The notes: generated by a model not told the origin, from the sequence alone. DNA of 64,000 bases from CAWIUB01 sp963839995 (GCA_963839995.1 CAWIXH010000001.1:558001-622000), one strand, 5' to 3'; counted from the first letter of the stretch, positions 35,250 through 44,680 are shown. Numbers and translations: made by a program.

Positions 35250-35282
35250 CAGTACCCACTGTACTAGCACAGCAGTACACTG
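35250..35282. promoter_or_regulatory. Operator/promoter region of GntR-ABC operon
   Basis: CAGTAC, CTGTACT and GCAGTACACTG form overlapping inverted repeats just upstream of the gntR start. YtrA-family proteins typically bind GT-rich dyads at this position. It is assigned by location. Confidence 0.5.
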
Positions 35283-35283
35283 A

Positions 35284-35811
35284 TCTATGCGGTGGCGCAA
35301 CCCGCCCTGAGGCAGTTGGCGACGGCAAGCCCCGCGCGGGCCACCAACGAGCTACATCGCCACCAAGCGGGCATCGCAGGACGCCGACTCTGCCCAACTG
35401 ATCACCGCCGCACACCACTGACGCGACCGCTCACGAGCGAATCGGTCCGGACGCCGGGCGAGCAGAACGACCCCACGTCGACCATCCGCAAGCCCGGATG
35501 GCCACGCCGTAATCGGCGTTACCGTGCCTGTGATCACGGATCTCGGGCAGATCACGCGGGCATCTCCTGCGACGAACGCAAGCGATGTCGTGACGCATTG
35601 CGCCCAGACCCGGCTCGGCCGACGACCGCACCGGCTCTGCCGCCGATACCGCGGACGTTCGGCGGCGCTAACGTCGGCGTAGCCGCAGGTTCGCGGCCGC
35701 GCAGGTCCGAGATCACGAGCCTGTAGTGCTATCCAGAGTCACGCGTGGTCGGCGTCGACGCCCGGCGGCGGGTCGTGCTTCGGCTGGCAGATGGGCGGAT
35801 GTGCAGTGGGG
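35284..35811. other. No supported gene
   Basis: A degenerate motif, TAATCGGCGTTACCGTG, lies at 35510. I see no conserved frame. Confidence 0.45.
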
Positions 35812-36450
35812 TCAGGAGGGTGGGGTGGTGGCGTCCCAGAAGGCGGCCTCGAGGCGGAGGACCTCGGTGAACGCGTTCTCCTGCTCCGGGCTTGGCGTTT
35901 CGGGCAGGGCTTCGTCGACTAGGTGTTCCAGCTCGGCGACGTAGTCGGCGAACGCGGGACTGGTCCAGCGTTCGACGATCTCGCGGTACGAGGCGGCTCC
36001 CGGTTGACCGGTGTGCCAGGCGTCGAGGTAGACCCGCTCGAGCGTCCACAACGCCACCAGGGCCACCGGGGTTGGGGCGGTGTCGAGTCGGCCGAGTAGG
36101 GCCAGGTACTCCAGGGTGGTGGGGGCGGCGACCGCGGCCAGGGACAGGTCACGCTGCGTGGCCTGGGCTTCGAACCAGGCCAGTTCGTCGACGAGCGCGA
36201 CGGCGCCGCGGGCCAGGGCGGGCTGTGCGGCGCGGGGCGCGCGGGCCAGCAGCCGGGCTTGGAAGGACAGCAGCGAGGACGCGAACACGTAGTCTTGTGC
36301 CAGCCAGGCGGCGAACCGGCCGGGATCGAGACTGCCGTCGCCGACCGCGGCCAGGAATGGGTGCTCCGTGGCGGCCTGCCACAAATCACGGTGACGGTCG
36401 ATCAGCTCGCTGGCCCGCACTCCTGAAACGCTACTGCGATCGGGGTGCAT
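35812..36450 (-). CDS. tenA-like: TenA-like protein (TenA_E type, Glu in place of Cys)
   Basis: This 212-residue all-helical protein fits the TenA/thiaminase II fold: ELIDRHRDLWQAATEHPFLA, FAAWLAQDYVFASSLLSFQA (Asp of the active site), and the C-terminal FTEVLRLEAAFWDA. The helix that carries the catalytic Cys in TenA_C reads ALWTLERVYLDAW, with Glu and no Cys, as in the TenA_E group linked to salvage of degraded thiamin. Starts at 36450 (ATG) or a GTG a few codons later are both possible. It stands alone. Confidence 0.8.
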   Translation of the reverse strand: MHPDRSSVSGVRASELIDRHRDLWQAATEHPFLAAVGDGSLDPGRFAAWLAQDYVFASSLLSFQARLLARAPRAAQPALARGAVALVDELAWFEAQATQRDLSLAAVAAPTTLEYLALLGRLDTAPTPVALVALWTLERVYLDAWHTGQPGAASYREIVERWTSPAFADYVAELEHLVDEALPETPSPEQENAFTEVLRLEAAFWDATTPPS

Positions 36451-36660
36451 CGCCGACGCGGTACGGCCCACCGGCTCTCCGGCAGCGTCGACCGCATCCG
36501 CACCACCAGCTGCCTACGCCGGGGCTCACACACCGCCGCGCGTCCGACAGCAGATCCCCCTCGACACGGGCGCCCTGGGACGAGCACCTGTCGATGCGCA
36601 TGCCGCACAGGTGAATCTGGTTTCGCCGCTCGTCCAATCGGCGGCGGCTCAGGTTGCGCG

Positions 36661-37592
36661 GGCTAGGCGGCGTCTCTCCCCGACGCTACGGGGGTCGAGG
36701 CGGAGGCCGAGCTCACCGGCGAGCGCGAGCGCCTGCTCGTACTCCTCGCGGTAGATGCCGCGGGCGATCTCGGGGTACTGGCCGTTCTGGCCGACCCTGC
36801 CGGACACGTAGTACTGCGCCATCAGGTTCACGTAGGTGCCGGTGCCGAGCTCTGCGGCGACGAAGCGCAGGATCGCCTCGGTCTCCTCGAGCAGCCCGGG
36901 CATGATCAGGTGCCTGAGTATCAGGCCGCGCCGCGCCATCCCGCGCTGGTCCAGCACGAGATCGCCGACCTGGCGGTAGCATTTCGACGAACGTGTCGCG
37001 CGCGATATCCGGGTAGTCGGCGCGTTTCAGATTGCGACGCGCTGTCTCGCTCGTCCACACCTTGAAGTCGGGCATGTAGACATCGACGATCCCGTCCATC
37101 AGGCGGAGGCTGTGCAGCGAGTCGTAGCCGCTGGTGTTCTAGACGATCGGCAGCCCGAGGCCGCGCGCGAATGCCACCGGCAGCGCTTCGAGGATCTGCG
37201 GGACGACATGTTCGGGCGTCACCCAGTTGATGTTGTGGCAGCCGGCCGCCTGCAGCTCGATCATCATCGCGGCGAGCCGCTCGGGCGTGACCAGCTCGCT
37301 GCGCACCTGCCAGGAAATGTCGTGGTTCTGGCAGAACACGCAGCGCAGGTTGCACTCGGAGAAGAAGATCGTGCCTGAGCCGCGCCGGCCGCGGAGGCAG
37401 TCCTCCTCCCCGAAGTGCGGGAAGATAGGAGGCGACGACCGCATGTCGCCCGATCGCGCACAAACCCGCGACGTCGGCTCGACGGTCAACCTTGCAACCG
37501 CGCGGGCAGACTACACAGCGCTCGCCGAGCAGCTGGTGCGCCTCCACCGCCCGGCGCTCGAGCTCGGCCCGCGAGAGCGCCACGGTCAACAT
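36661..37592 (-). pseudogene. Radical SAM protein (PflA/AmmeMemoRadiSam type), broken
   Basis: The reading starts MLTVALSRAELERRAVEAHQ and LGERCVVCPRGCKVDRRADV. A frameshift near 37440 leads to FFSECNLRCVFCQNHDIS, the CxxxCxxC iron-sulfur motif, and NINWVTPEHVVPQILEAL. A TAG then interrupts at 37141 before NTSGYDSLHSLRLMDGIVDV. A second frameshift near 36985 precedes GMARRGLILRHLIMPGLLEE and the C-terminus. Three lesions make it a clear pseudogene. The start overlaps the Mth938-like gene by seven bases, showing an original operon. Confidence 0.88.
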
Positions 37593-37927
37593 GTCAGATG
37601 CAGCGCCGCCGCCGTCTTCCGCGGATCGAGCTCGGTATAGCGCCGCACCGCCTCCGCGGTCGGCAGCACCTCGACATCGACCCCGCGGTCGCGCAACGCC
37701 TCGAGCATGCCCGGATCGGGCCGCATCCGCTGATACGCACCGGTGCCGACCAGCAGCCGCTCGGGAAGCTCGTCGAGCACCTCGTCGAGATCCTCCAGCA
37801 CCAGCCGGTGACCTTCCTTGCGCCGCCAGCCACACACCACGCGCCTGGGCAGCACGATCACGTCACGCGTCTCCTCACGCCCGTCGATCCTCACGCGCCC
37901 GAAGCCGTAACCGTCCATCTCGGCCAT
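37586..37927 (-). CDS. Mth938-like (DUF498) domain protein
   Basis: This 113-residue protein has the Mth938/NDUFAF3-like fold: DGYGFGRVRIDGREETRDVI, LPRRVVCGWRRKEGH, LLVGTGAYQRMRPDPGMLEA, and VEVLPTAEAVRRYTEL. The reaction is unknown. It overlaps the start of the radical-SAM gene, a pairing seen in other actinobacteria, so they probably acted together. The ATG at 37927 is chosen; 37915 is also possible. Confidence 0.85.
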   Translation of the reverse strand: MAEMDGYGFGRVRIDGREETRDVIVLPRRVVCGWRRKEGHRLVLEDLDEVLDELPERLLVGTGAYQRMRPDPGMLEALRDRGVDVEVLPTAEAVRRYTELDPRKTAAALHLTC

Positions 37928-38821
37928 CGCCGCGATGGTAGCGCCAGGCCAACCAGAATCCTGCATATCAGTTGGGACGGCTCGTTGTCCGCGACGCCAA
38001 GCAGAGCAGCGAGATCGAGCTCAGGCGGCACACCGACGCTGACGATGACGCCCGCACCATCCAGGAGATGTCCACAGCGCTGCAGATCGGCCGCATCCGG
38101 ACGCCACGGTTATACACATCGTCTCGACGGACCCGACCCCTCCATCGCTCCTTGGCGTCGAAAGCGACCAGAACGCGACCGAGCGACAGTCACTATGGAC
38201 GCGACGCACTTGAATGCCTCGCCCGAGCCGACCCAGGCGAGTGCACAACTGTTATCTCCAGCCCGATCTTGGGTGCCTCCGACGTCGCCGACGGGCCCTT
38301 TCGACCCCGTTGTAGACACCTTCTCTGAACCGGTGTCGCCGACGTGCGCACCGCGATTCTCCTTATCTGTGGTGGGACCCCCGGGTCAATGGGGGTCGGA
38401 TGTTCTGGGTGGGGTGGGCCCGTTGGGTCGATTGGTGCGTGGTCGCGTCGGCCCGGAGCCGGGGTCAAGGTGGAGCGCCCGCAGCCGCGTTTAGCGGCGA
38501 GGACGTACGACCTTGACGCCGGCGAGGACCGGCGGATGATCGCGGTCGACCCAAGGGGCCTGCCGGTGGTCAGGTCATGGCCCGCCTCTTCGGTCGGGGG
38601 ACGGTCGGCGCGGAGTGGGGTGCGCGGCGTCGCCCTGCCTTATCTGGGTGCACGGCCCGTGACCGGCCCGGCGACGTGATGGCGTATGGGGTGAACCCGG
38701 CGGTGTGGCGCGGCTGCTCATTCTTTCCGGGACGACCGCCCCGAGGGCGACGACAGGAGACTTGCGGGAGCCAGCCGCGGGCATCAGCTGAGGGGGACGA
38801 GGGCACGCACCGGTCATCGCG
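37928..38821. other. No gene; contains an inverted-repeat unit near IS110
   Basis: The only structure found is the GTCAAG...CTTGAC unit at 38464-38535 (listed separately). The tract near 38380-38430 is G-rich without a clear frame. Confidence 0.45.
38464..38535. repeat. GTCAAG...CTTGAC structured repeat, copy 1
   Basis: GTCAAGGT and ACCTTGAC bound AGCGCCCGCAGCCGCG...GCGGCGAGGACG. The related copy 2 is at 51550-51620. Both lie near IS110-family genes, but in opposite orientation relative to the transposase. Confidence 0.7.
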
Positions 38822-39575
38822 TCAGGCCGCCTTGCTGGGTAGCGGCTGGTTGACGTCGACCCAGGCCCGGTCGCCAAGCTCGCGCAGGGCGTGGTGGCAG
38901 CGGCGCACCAGCTTGCGGGCCACCGACAGGGCTGGGCGTTTGCCGCCGAGCCGGTCGCGTACCGCGAGGTAGTAGTCGTGGTCGGGTGAGCCGACGCGCG
39001 CGCCGGACTTGGCCGCCTCGAACAGCGCCCAGCGCAGCTCCGGAGAGCCTTGGCGGGCCAGCCTGCCGGGTGAGCGTTTGCCGTCGGAGGAGTACACAGT
39101 GACGTCCAGGCCGGTGAAACGCACCGCCTGATCGGAGTTGGCGAACCGGCGGCAGTCGCCCAGCTCGGCCCAGATGATCGCCGCGCAAACAGCGGGGCCC
39201 GATCCCGTACTGGGCCTGCAGCGCCCGCGGCCCGGGCTGCCGGCAGCCGACCGCACACAGCTGCAAACGCAACGGCTTGATCTGCCCGGTCAGCGAATCG
39301 ATCGCCGCCAGCGCAGTGTCCAGCATTTGCCGGCCCGCCGCCGACAGCTCGACCGCGGCCAGCTCGGCACGCCCGTCCACCGTCAGTAAACCCTTGATCG
39401 GCGGCACGCCCTGATGGAACAGCTCGGCGTGGATGCGCTGCTGCCAAGCCCGCCGCTGGTCCATCAACGCCACATACAGCCGGCCCAGCGTGCGCACCTC
39501 CAGCACGTGCGCCGGCGGGATCCACGACTCCGGCAATCGATCCGAGCACAGCAGCTCCCGCAGCAGCTGAGCTTC
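38822..39575 (-). pseudogene. IS110-family transposase, C-terminal part (split and frameshifted)
   Basis: This part runs from AQLLRELLCSDRLPESWIPP and VRTLGRLYVALMDQRRAWQQ to the Tnp_20 domain. A frameshift near 39190 separates QAQYGIGP from CAAIIWAELGDCRRFANSDQ. It ends GDRAWVDVNQPLPSKAA. The catalytic Ser-containing domain (FTGLDVTVYSSDGKRSPGRL) is present. The N-terminal DEDD part is at 41225-41539, beyond an IS3 insertion with TTC duplicated. Rejoined, the sequence reads ARLEAQLLREL. Confidence 0.9.
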
Positions 39576-39633
39576 CCCTCGAATCGTGGAGGCTTGTTCA
39601 ATGATGGATGGGGTTGCTGATCATGGGCAAGTG

Positions 39634-39990
39634 TCAGCTTGCGCCGGCGGTTTCACCGGTGAGCTCGGCGATGATGATCACCTCCTCACAGCAGGGGCAG
39701 ATGCCGCCTGGGCCGAGGCGTCGGCAGGGCCGTGAGCAGTCGGGGCACCACTGTTCGGCGAAGTAGCGCGTTTCGCAGTCCGGGCACTGGTAGACGGTGC
39801 CTTCCCGCCGTGACCGATTGCGCGCCAACGGGACCTCGCGGGTGTCTGGTTGGTGGCGTCGGCGGTAAGCCGCTTGGCGGCACGCCGGTGAGCAGAAGCG
39901 TCGGGATCGCCCTGCGGGCAGCTGCTGTCCGCAGGCTGGGCAGCCTGCTGCCGTCACGGAAACGTCACTCGACGGGGTCGGTGTGCTCAT
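39634..39990 (-). CDS. Zinc-ribbon passenger protein of IS3 element
   Basis: This 118-residue protein has Cys pairs CPACGQQL, RFCSPACRQAAYRRRH, CPDCETRY, CPDCSRPC and CPCCEEV, giving at least two and probably three zinc-ribbon units separated by a basic linker (ARNRSRREG). The ATG overlaps the orfB stop (TGATG at 39988-39992), so it is translationally coupled to the transposase and lies inside the inverted repeats. It may bind DNA and assist or regulate transposition. I do not know a named family for the whole protein. Confidence 0.8.
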   Translation of the reverse strand: MSTPTPSSDVSVTAAGCPACGQQLPAGRSRRFCSPACRQAAYRRRHQPDTREVPLARNRSRREGTVYQCPDCETRYFAEQWCPDCSRPCRRLGPGGICPCCEEVIIIAELTGETAGAS

Positions 39991-40895
39991 CAGGCCGCCT
40001 CCTGCCCCTGGCCAGGTTGTGCGGCGGCGTGCTCGTAGTCGTTCGGCGTCATCATCGCCGCCGAACTGTGCCGCCGGCTGGTGTTGTAGAACTCGTGGCA
40101 CCAGGCGAGGACCACGGTGCGTGCTTCGGCTCTGGTGGTGAAGTGGTGCCGGGACAGGACCTCGTGCTCGAGGGTGGAGAAGAACGACTCCGCGGCGGCG
40201 TTGTCGAAACACGAACCGACCCTGCCCATCGACTGCCTGACACCGAGTTTGTCCTTACACAGCAGGGTGAAACTCGACGCGGTGTATGTCGAGCCGCGGT
40301 CGGTGTGGAAGATCACGCCATCGATCTTCTTCCGGCCGCCGCGCACCGCAGCGGCGATCTTGATCGCGTCGCAGGCCAGCTGCGCGTTCGGATGCTCACT
40401 GGTTGGGCAGGCCAGCAGCTTGCGAGAGAAAAGATCAAGGACGGTCGCGAGGTAGAGCTTGCCTTCATCGGTCGGGATCTCGGTCATGTCCCCGCACCAC
40501 TTCAGGTTCGGCGCCGAGGCGGTGAAGTCCCGCTCGAGCAGGTCCGGGAACTTCGGCGCTTTCCTGTCTTGCTTCGTCAATCCCTTGCTGTGCTTGGGTT
40601 TACGGCCCTGCAGTCCTTGACGGCGCATCGAGTCCGCGACCGTGTTCACGCTCACCGTCCAGCCCGCCTCCAGCAGGTCGACGTGGATACGCGGCGAGCC
40701 GTAGGTGCGCTTGGAAGCGACGAACATCGCCAGCACCTCGGCGTCCAACGCGGCACGGCGCCGCTGTTGGGGCCGTGGTTCGCCCTTGATCCACTTGTAG
40801 AGCCAGGACACGCTGACCCCCAGGATCGCGCAGCACACCGCGTACGGGACGCGGTAGAAGGTCCTCTGGTCGGCGATGAAGCGTGCCACGCTCAC
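39990..40895 (-). CDS. IS3-family transposase OrfB
   Basis: This 301-residue protein has HTH_21 (KRTYGSPRIHVDLLEAG) and an rve core: Asp in WCGDMTEIPTDEGKLYLATV, Asp in VIFHTDRGSTYTAS, and Glu in FDNAAAESFFSTLEHEV. The GTG at 40895 overlaps the orfA stop (GTGA). All catalytic residues and the full length are present, so the element may be active. Confidence 0.93.
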   Translation of the reverse strand: MSVARFIADQRTFYRVPYAVCCAILGVSVSWLYKWIKGEPRPQQRRRAALDAEVLAMFVASKRTYGSPRIHVDLLEAGWTVSVNTVADSMRRQGLQGRKPKHSKGLTKQDRKAPKFPDLLERDFTASAPNLKWCGDMTEIPTDEGKLYLATVLDLFSRKLLACPTSEHPNAQLACDAIKIAAAVRGGRKKIDGVIFHTDRGSTYTASSFTLLCKDKLGVRQSMGRVGSCFDNAAAESFFSTLEHEVLSRHHFTTRAEARTVVLAWCHEFYNTSRRHSSAAMMTPNDYEHAAAQPGQGQEAA

Positions 40896-41182
40896 CTCGT
40901 CGCCTCCTTCACCCACACGACCACGGAGCGCTTGAGGACATCGCGCTCCATCCGCAGCTCGGCGTTCTCGCTGCGCAACCGCCTCAACTCGTCGATGTCC
41001 GCGACGGACAGCCCGTCGATGCCCTCCCGCTCGGCACGATCCTTGGCAAACCAGTTACCCAGCGTTCCCTCGTTGATCCCGAGATCACGAGCGACCTGCG
41101 CGATCGATTTCCCGGTCTCCCGGACGATCCGCACAGCCCCCTCACGAAACTCCTCGTCGAACTTCCTTCGCTTCTCCGGCAT
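40892..41182 (-). CDS. IS3-family OrfA
   Basis: This 96-residue protein has an HTH (KRRKFDEEFREGAVRIVRET then QVARDLGINEGTLGNW) and a leucine-zipper helix (DELRRLRSENAELRMERDVL). It is the DNA-binding partner of OrfB. A truncated relative from another copy lies at 43710. Confidence 0.93.
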   Translation of the reverse strand: MPEKRRKFDEEFREGAVRIVRETGKSIAQVARDLGINEGTLGNWFAKDRAEREGIDGLSVADIDELRRLRSENAELRMERDVLKRSVVVWVKEATR

Positions 41183-41224
41183 GACTACTCCTCATAGCGC
41201 ATGCCTTCACGGTTTTGGGGGAGG

Positions 41225-41539
41225 TTCAAGCCGAGCATCGGCCCGGTCGGTCTTGGCCCGCTTCTTCCGGCCACGCGCCGTCGCCGTATCCGCCGGCTCG
41301 GCCAGATGCGCCTCCACCCCGGCCCGGGTCAACTCCTCCACCACGAACCACCACCCGGTGCAGCCCTCCACCGCGAACGCGACATCCCCACACCCGTCGA
41401 ACCGCCGCGCCAACCACGCTCGCAGCACCGCCCGCGTCCCCGGGCGGACCTGCCCAGCGCTCAGCTCCCCGGTATCGGTGTCCACGTAGTCGAACGTGAT
41501 CTGCGCGCGGTGCACGTCAAAGCCACCTACGATCGTCAT
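41225..41539 (-). pseudogene. IS110-family transposase, N-terminal part
   Basis: MTIVGGFDVHRAQITFDYVD supplies the first Asp of the RuvC-like DEDD site. FAVEGCTGWWFVVEELTRAG supplies the Glu, and KTDRADARL a later Asp. The frame ends at the IS3 border at 41224. The upstream non-coding region (41540-41700) would include the IS110 end and possibly its bridge RNA. Confidence 0.9.
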
Positions 41540-42093
41540 CGGGACGTCCTCGAGCTCCTGTTCTCGCAACCAACGATTGCGATCGTGCCGAGGGGGTCTC
41601 ATCACATGCCATCTTTCCTCGCTGCGCTCCTGATTGCGCGAGCCGGTGAACGAGTCCCTGCGTAGACACGTCAAACGGAACCGTTGTCACGTGAGGAATC
41701 CTCGATGAGGGCTTCAGATAGCCGTTATAGACGCCCACCGCAGCGCGCCGCGAGTTCTTTCACGGGCCGCAGATGCGGAAATCTGTCGCAGCTGCGCGAT
41801 GAATGGACCCCCGCGACGACCCCTCATTGCCGACGTGCGATCGCGATGCGCATGCCGTTCTTGTATCGCTACGCAGCTTCCTGATGCTGCAAGGATCGCC
41901 GCCAGCCCAAGGGCGAGCGTGCTGCCAACAGTGAGGTCCCCATGTTCTCTCACCGAAGCGTGACTGCGAGCCGGACTCGGTTTGGCCGGCACGACTCGTT
42001 CCTTGGGGAGGCCTCAGAGGCCGGGTCCGGCGATGGTCGGTGTCGGTGGCGAGGTCCGTCCAGCGGGCCGGTGTGACTTGGGATGATCGGCCG
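41540..42093. other. IS110 5' flank and intergenic
   Basis: No gene is supported. The IS110 end is probably near 41660-41700, where GACACGTC...GTTGTCACGTG forms a weak inverted repeat; I cannot place it exactly. Confidence 0.35.
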
Positions 42094-42765
42094 ATGCTGA
42101 CCAGCTGGACCGAGCGGCTGTGGGCCGACGTCGCTCCGGTCTATCACGCGATCCTGGTTCACCCGTTCCTGCGTGGACTCACCAGCGGTGACCTGCCTGC
42201 CGACCGGTTCGCCTACTACGTCGCCCAGGACGCCCACTACCTACGCGACTACGCCCGGACGTTGGCCGTGGTGGGCGCGAAGGCCCCCACCCATGCCGAC
42301 GCCGGGATGTTGGCGCGGCACGCCGCCGGCACGGTGGACGTCGAGCTGACGCTGCACGCGGCGCTGCTGCCGCGGCTCGGGTTGGCGGAACAGGATCTGG
42401 ACCGCATCCCGGTGTCGCCGACCACGCTGGGCTACACCAGCTACCTGCTGGCCACCGCGTACGGAGGCAGCTTCGCCGAGGGCCTGGCCGCGGTGCTGCC
42501 CTGTTACTGGATCTACGCCCGGGTCGGGGCGGCGTTGCTGGAGCGCGGCTCGCCGGACCCCCGTTACCGCGCCTGGATCGACACCTACGCCGGCGCGGAG
42601 TTCGCCCAGGTCGTCGCCGAGGCGCTGGCCCTGGCCGACCGAGTCGGCCCGCGGCTGAGCCACCACGACGAAGCCCTGGCACGCCAGCACTTCGCGGTCA
42701 CCGCCCGCTACGAGTGGATGTTCTGGGACGCCGCCTGGCGACTGGAGGACTGGCCGCTGGGCTGA
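42094..42765 (+). CDS. tenA: TenA-family thiaminase II / aminopyrimidine aminohydrolase (TenA_C type)
   Basis: This 223-residue protein carries the TenA catalytic set: Asp in YYVAQDAHYLRDYARTL, the catalytic Cys in VLPCYWIYARVGAALL, and Glu in ARYEWMFWDAAW. The N-terminus LHPFLRG-like block reads LVHPFLRGLTSGDLPADRF. TenA_C enzymes hydrolyse aminopyrimidine thiamin breakdown products for salvage. It is intact, alone on the plus strand, and distinct from the Glu-type homologue at 35812. Confidence 0.93.
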   Translation: MLTSWTERLWADVAPVYHAILVHPFLRGLTSGDLPADRFAYYVAQDAHYLRDYARTLAVVGAKAPTHADAGMLARHAAGTVDVELTLHAALLPRLGLAEQDLDRIPVSPTTLGYTSYLLATAYGGSFAEGLAAVLPCYWIYARVGAALLERGSPDPRYRAWIDTYAGAEFAQVVAEALALADRVGPRLSHHDEALARQHFAVTARYEWMFWDAAWRLEDWPLG

Positions 42766-43047
42766 GCCCCAGCCAGAACCGGTAGGCCCCCGGTCTCGCC
42801 CGATACGGCGTCCCCGGGCGACGGTGGACGCACGCGCATGCCGGCGCCTACCGCGAACCCGGCTGACGGGCAGGCGGGTTATCGAGGCGGATGGACAGGA
42901 GGTGGGCATGACTGGTCCGGCAGGTGATCCCGGACGCGCAGCCGCGGACGGGCTGGCCGACCCGGGCGGCCGGCTTCGTCCAGCACCGACACTGCGGCGG
43001 ACACCGAGGAGTTTCCGCGGCTGCCGCTGGATGCTGACCGGACCGTG

Positions 43048-43670
43048 GTGATGCGCTCCCAGCCTGGGTTTCGGGTCAGCTGGCGTGGCTATGACCGCCG
43101 GCAGGTCGACACCTACCGGTCCAGAGTAGAGACTGAACTCGCGTCCGCCGCAGCGCCCAGGAACGCGCGGCGCACGCGCACGCGCAGACCACCGAACAGC
43201 TGCGCGCCGCGCACAGCGACCTGGGGCGGCTACGCGGCCAGGTCACCGACAGCCCAACCGCTCTGTCTGAACGGCTGCGGGAAATCCTGCACCGCGCCGG
43301 CCAGGAGGCCGAGCAGACCCGAGCCGACGCCCAGACCGAAGCCGACCAGATCGGCTCCCGCGCCGGCACCGACGCCGACGCCGAAACGATCGTGCAACAC
43401 GCACGCGACACGGCCGCGGGCATCCTCAACGGGGCCGGCACGCAGCAGCAGAAACTGCAAGCCGAAACCGCGGACGCCCAGGCCGCCGCCCGACAACAGC
43501 TCGACGACGCACGCGCCGAAGCGATCCGACTACGCGACACCAGCCGCACCGAACTAGACCAGCTGGCCGCCGAAGCCCAGCAGGCCCGCGACCGCGCCGA
43601 CACCGAAGCAGCCGCCAGCCGCACCGACGCCGACCGTCACGCCCGCGAACAGCGAGAACAGGCTGGACAT
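43048..43670 (+). pseudogene. DivIVA-like coiled-coil protein, frameshifted and truncated
   Basis: The frame begins MRSQPGFRVSWRGYDRRQVD then TYRSRVETELA, the short DivIVA N-terminal motif. A frameshift near 43155 moves the rest to another frame (RAAHAHAQTTEQLRAAHSDL, GRLRGQVTDSPTALSERLRE and long Ala/Glu/Gln-rich coiled coil). The coiled coil breaks off at about 43670, where an IS3 end begins. DivIVA proteins mark cell poles or septa in actinobacteria. This one is not functional. Confidence 0.8.
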
Positions 43671-43967
43671 CCCCCAATTCCGTGAAGGCATGCACTATGA
43701 GGAGTAGTCATGCCGAAGGAAACCAGGCGCAAGTTCGATCCGGAGTTCCGCGGGGGGGCGGTCCGGGTCTGGCGTGAGACGGGTAAGCCGATCGCGCAGG
43801 TCGCTCGTGATCTTGGGATTAACGAGGGCACGTTGGGCAACTGGATCGCGCGTGAGCAGGCGGCCCGGGACGGCTCCGATGGCCTCTCGCGTGATGATCT
43901 GGCCGAGCTGAAGCGGCTGCGCGCTGAGAACGCGGAGCTGCGGATGGAGCGCGCCGGTCGCTGGTAG
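43671..43967 (+). pseudogene. IS3 fragment: left end and truncated OrfA
   Basis: The end CCCCCAATTCCGTGAAGGCA closely matches that of the element at 39576-41224. It is followed by GAGGAGTAGTC and OrfA (MPKETRRKFDPEFRGGAVRV, ARDLGINEGTLGNWIA), which diverges after AELRMER at about 43951. No OrfB follows. The OrfA is clearly a different, though related, copy (many substitutions). Confidence 0.88.
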
Positions 43968-44335
43968 TCGAGATCCCCCCGAAGCCTGGCAAGTTAGAAC
44001 GGAAGAGCTTACGTATCTTTGCGCTTCCAGCGGCGTGGTTTACGAGCTGGCTCGCAGTGCGCAAACCGTCGATAGCACGCAGGTCAACGAGCCGTGTCAC
44101 GCGTATCGGATGTTCTGCCGTGCTGGAGACGGTCTGGCGCAGTTGGCCTACCCTTCACCGGGCATTTCGTCCGGCGGGGCTTGCCTACCCTGGCGATCCA
44201 CCGCTCGCACGCGTCGGCACCGTTGGTCAGCGTCCAGTCGCAGTTCCTCTATTGGAACGCATGCGGCGGACCGGTGCTGCACCGGGCGAGTGGCGAGGAC
44301 CCGGAGTGTATGTACCTTAACGGTTACTTATCTAG
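43968..44335. other. No supported gene; ArsR promoter at right
   Basis: I see no conserved frame. TAACGGTTA (44318-44326) and a second GGTTAC (44338-44343) lie across the ArsR start. Confidence 0.45.
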
Positions 44336-44343
44336 ATGGTTAC
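44318..44343. promoter_or_regulatory. Putative ArsR operator
   Basis: TAACGGTTA is a palindrome, and GGTTAC recurs 16 bases on, spanning the ATG at 44336. A repressor bound here would block its own gene. Confidence 0.4.
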
Positions 44344-44680
44344 GCTGTCGGGTGTGGACGCGGTGCTGCAGGCGTTGGCCGACGAGAGCCGGCGCACGGT
44401 GCTCGAGATACTGCGCGATCACCCGGCCACGGCCGGCGAACTGGCCGAGGCATTGCCCATCGCGCGACCGGGCGTCTCGCGGCACCTGCGGGTCCTGCGG
44501 GCGGCGGGGCTTGTGGAGGTCGAGCGGCGGGCCCAATGGCGGATCTACCGGCTGCGACCAGAGCCGCTCGCCGAGGTGGACACCTGGCTGGGGCGTTACC
44601 GCGCGTTGTGGGAGCAGCGCCTCGACACCCTGCACACCGAGATCGCCCGCGGGAAGCGGGAGAGAAGGAGAACGAGATGA
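44336..44680 (+). CDS. ArsR-family HTH regulator
   Basis: This 114-residue winged-helix protein has VLQALADESRRTVLEILRDH, then AGELAEALPIARPGVSRHLR, with a basic C-terminus (ARGKRERRRTR). It has no metal-binding Cys. No ribosome site precedes the ATG, so a leaderless transcript or a start at the GTG 15 bases on is likely. Its stop overlaps the start of a SRPBCC fragment (ATGA at 44677), matching the ArsR-SRPBCC pairing at 23327-24131. Confidence 0.9.
   Translation: MVTLSGVDAVLQALADESRRTVLEILRDHPATAGELAEALPIARPGVSRHLRVLRAAGLVEVERRAQWRIYRLRPEPLAEVDTWLGRYRALWEQRLDTLHTEIARGKRERRRTR

Larger units (their letters stand above)
39576..41224 (-). mobile_element. IS3-family element with zinc-ribbon passenger
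   Basis: The ends are CCCTCGAATCGTGGAGGC (left) and CCTCCCCCAAAACCGTGAAG (right, read inward). TTC at 39573-39575 is repeated at 41225-41227. It holds orfA, orfB and a third gene, all in one leftward, overlapping operon. It has split the IS110 element. Confidence 0.92.

Noticed and set aside
38464..38535. The GTCAAG...CTTGAC unit as the terminal repeat of IS110
   Set aside because: The two units are oriented oppositely relative to their neighbouring IS110 genes, so they cannot both be the same end.
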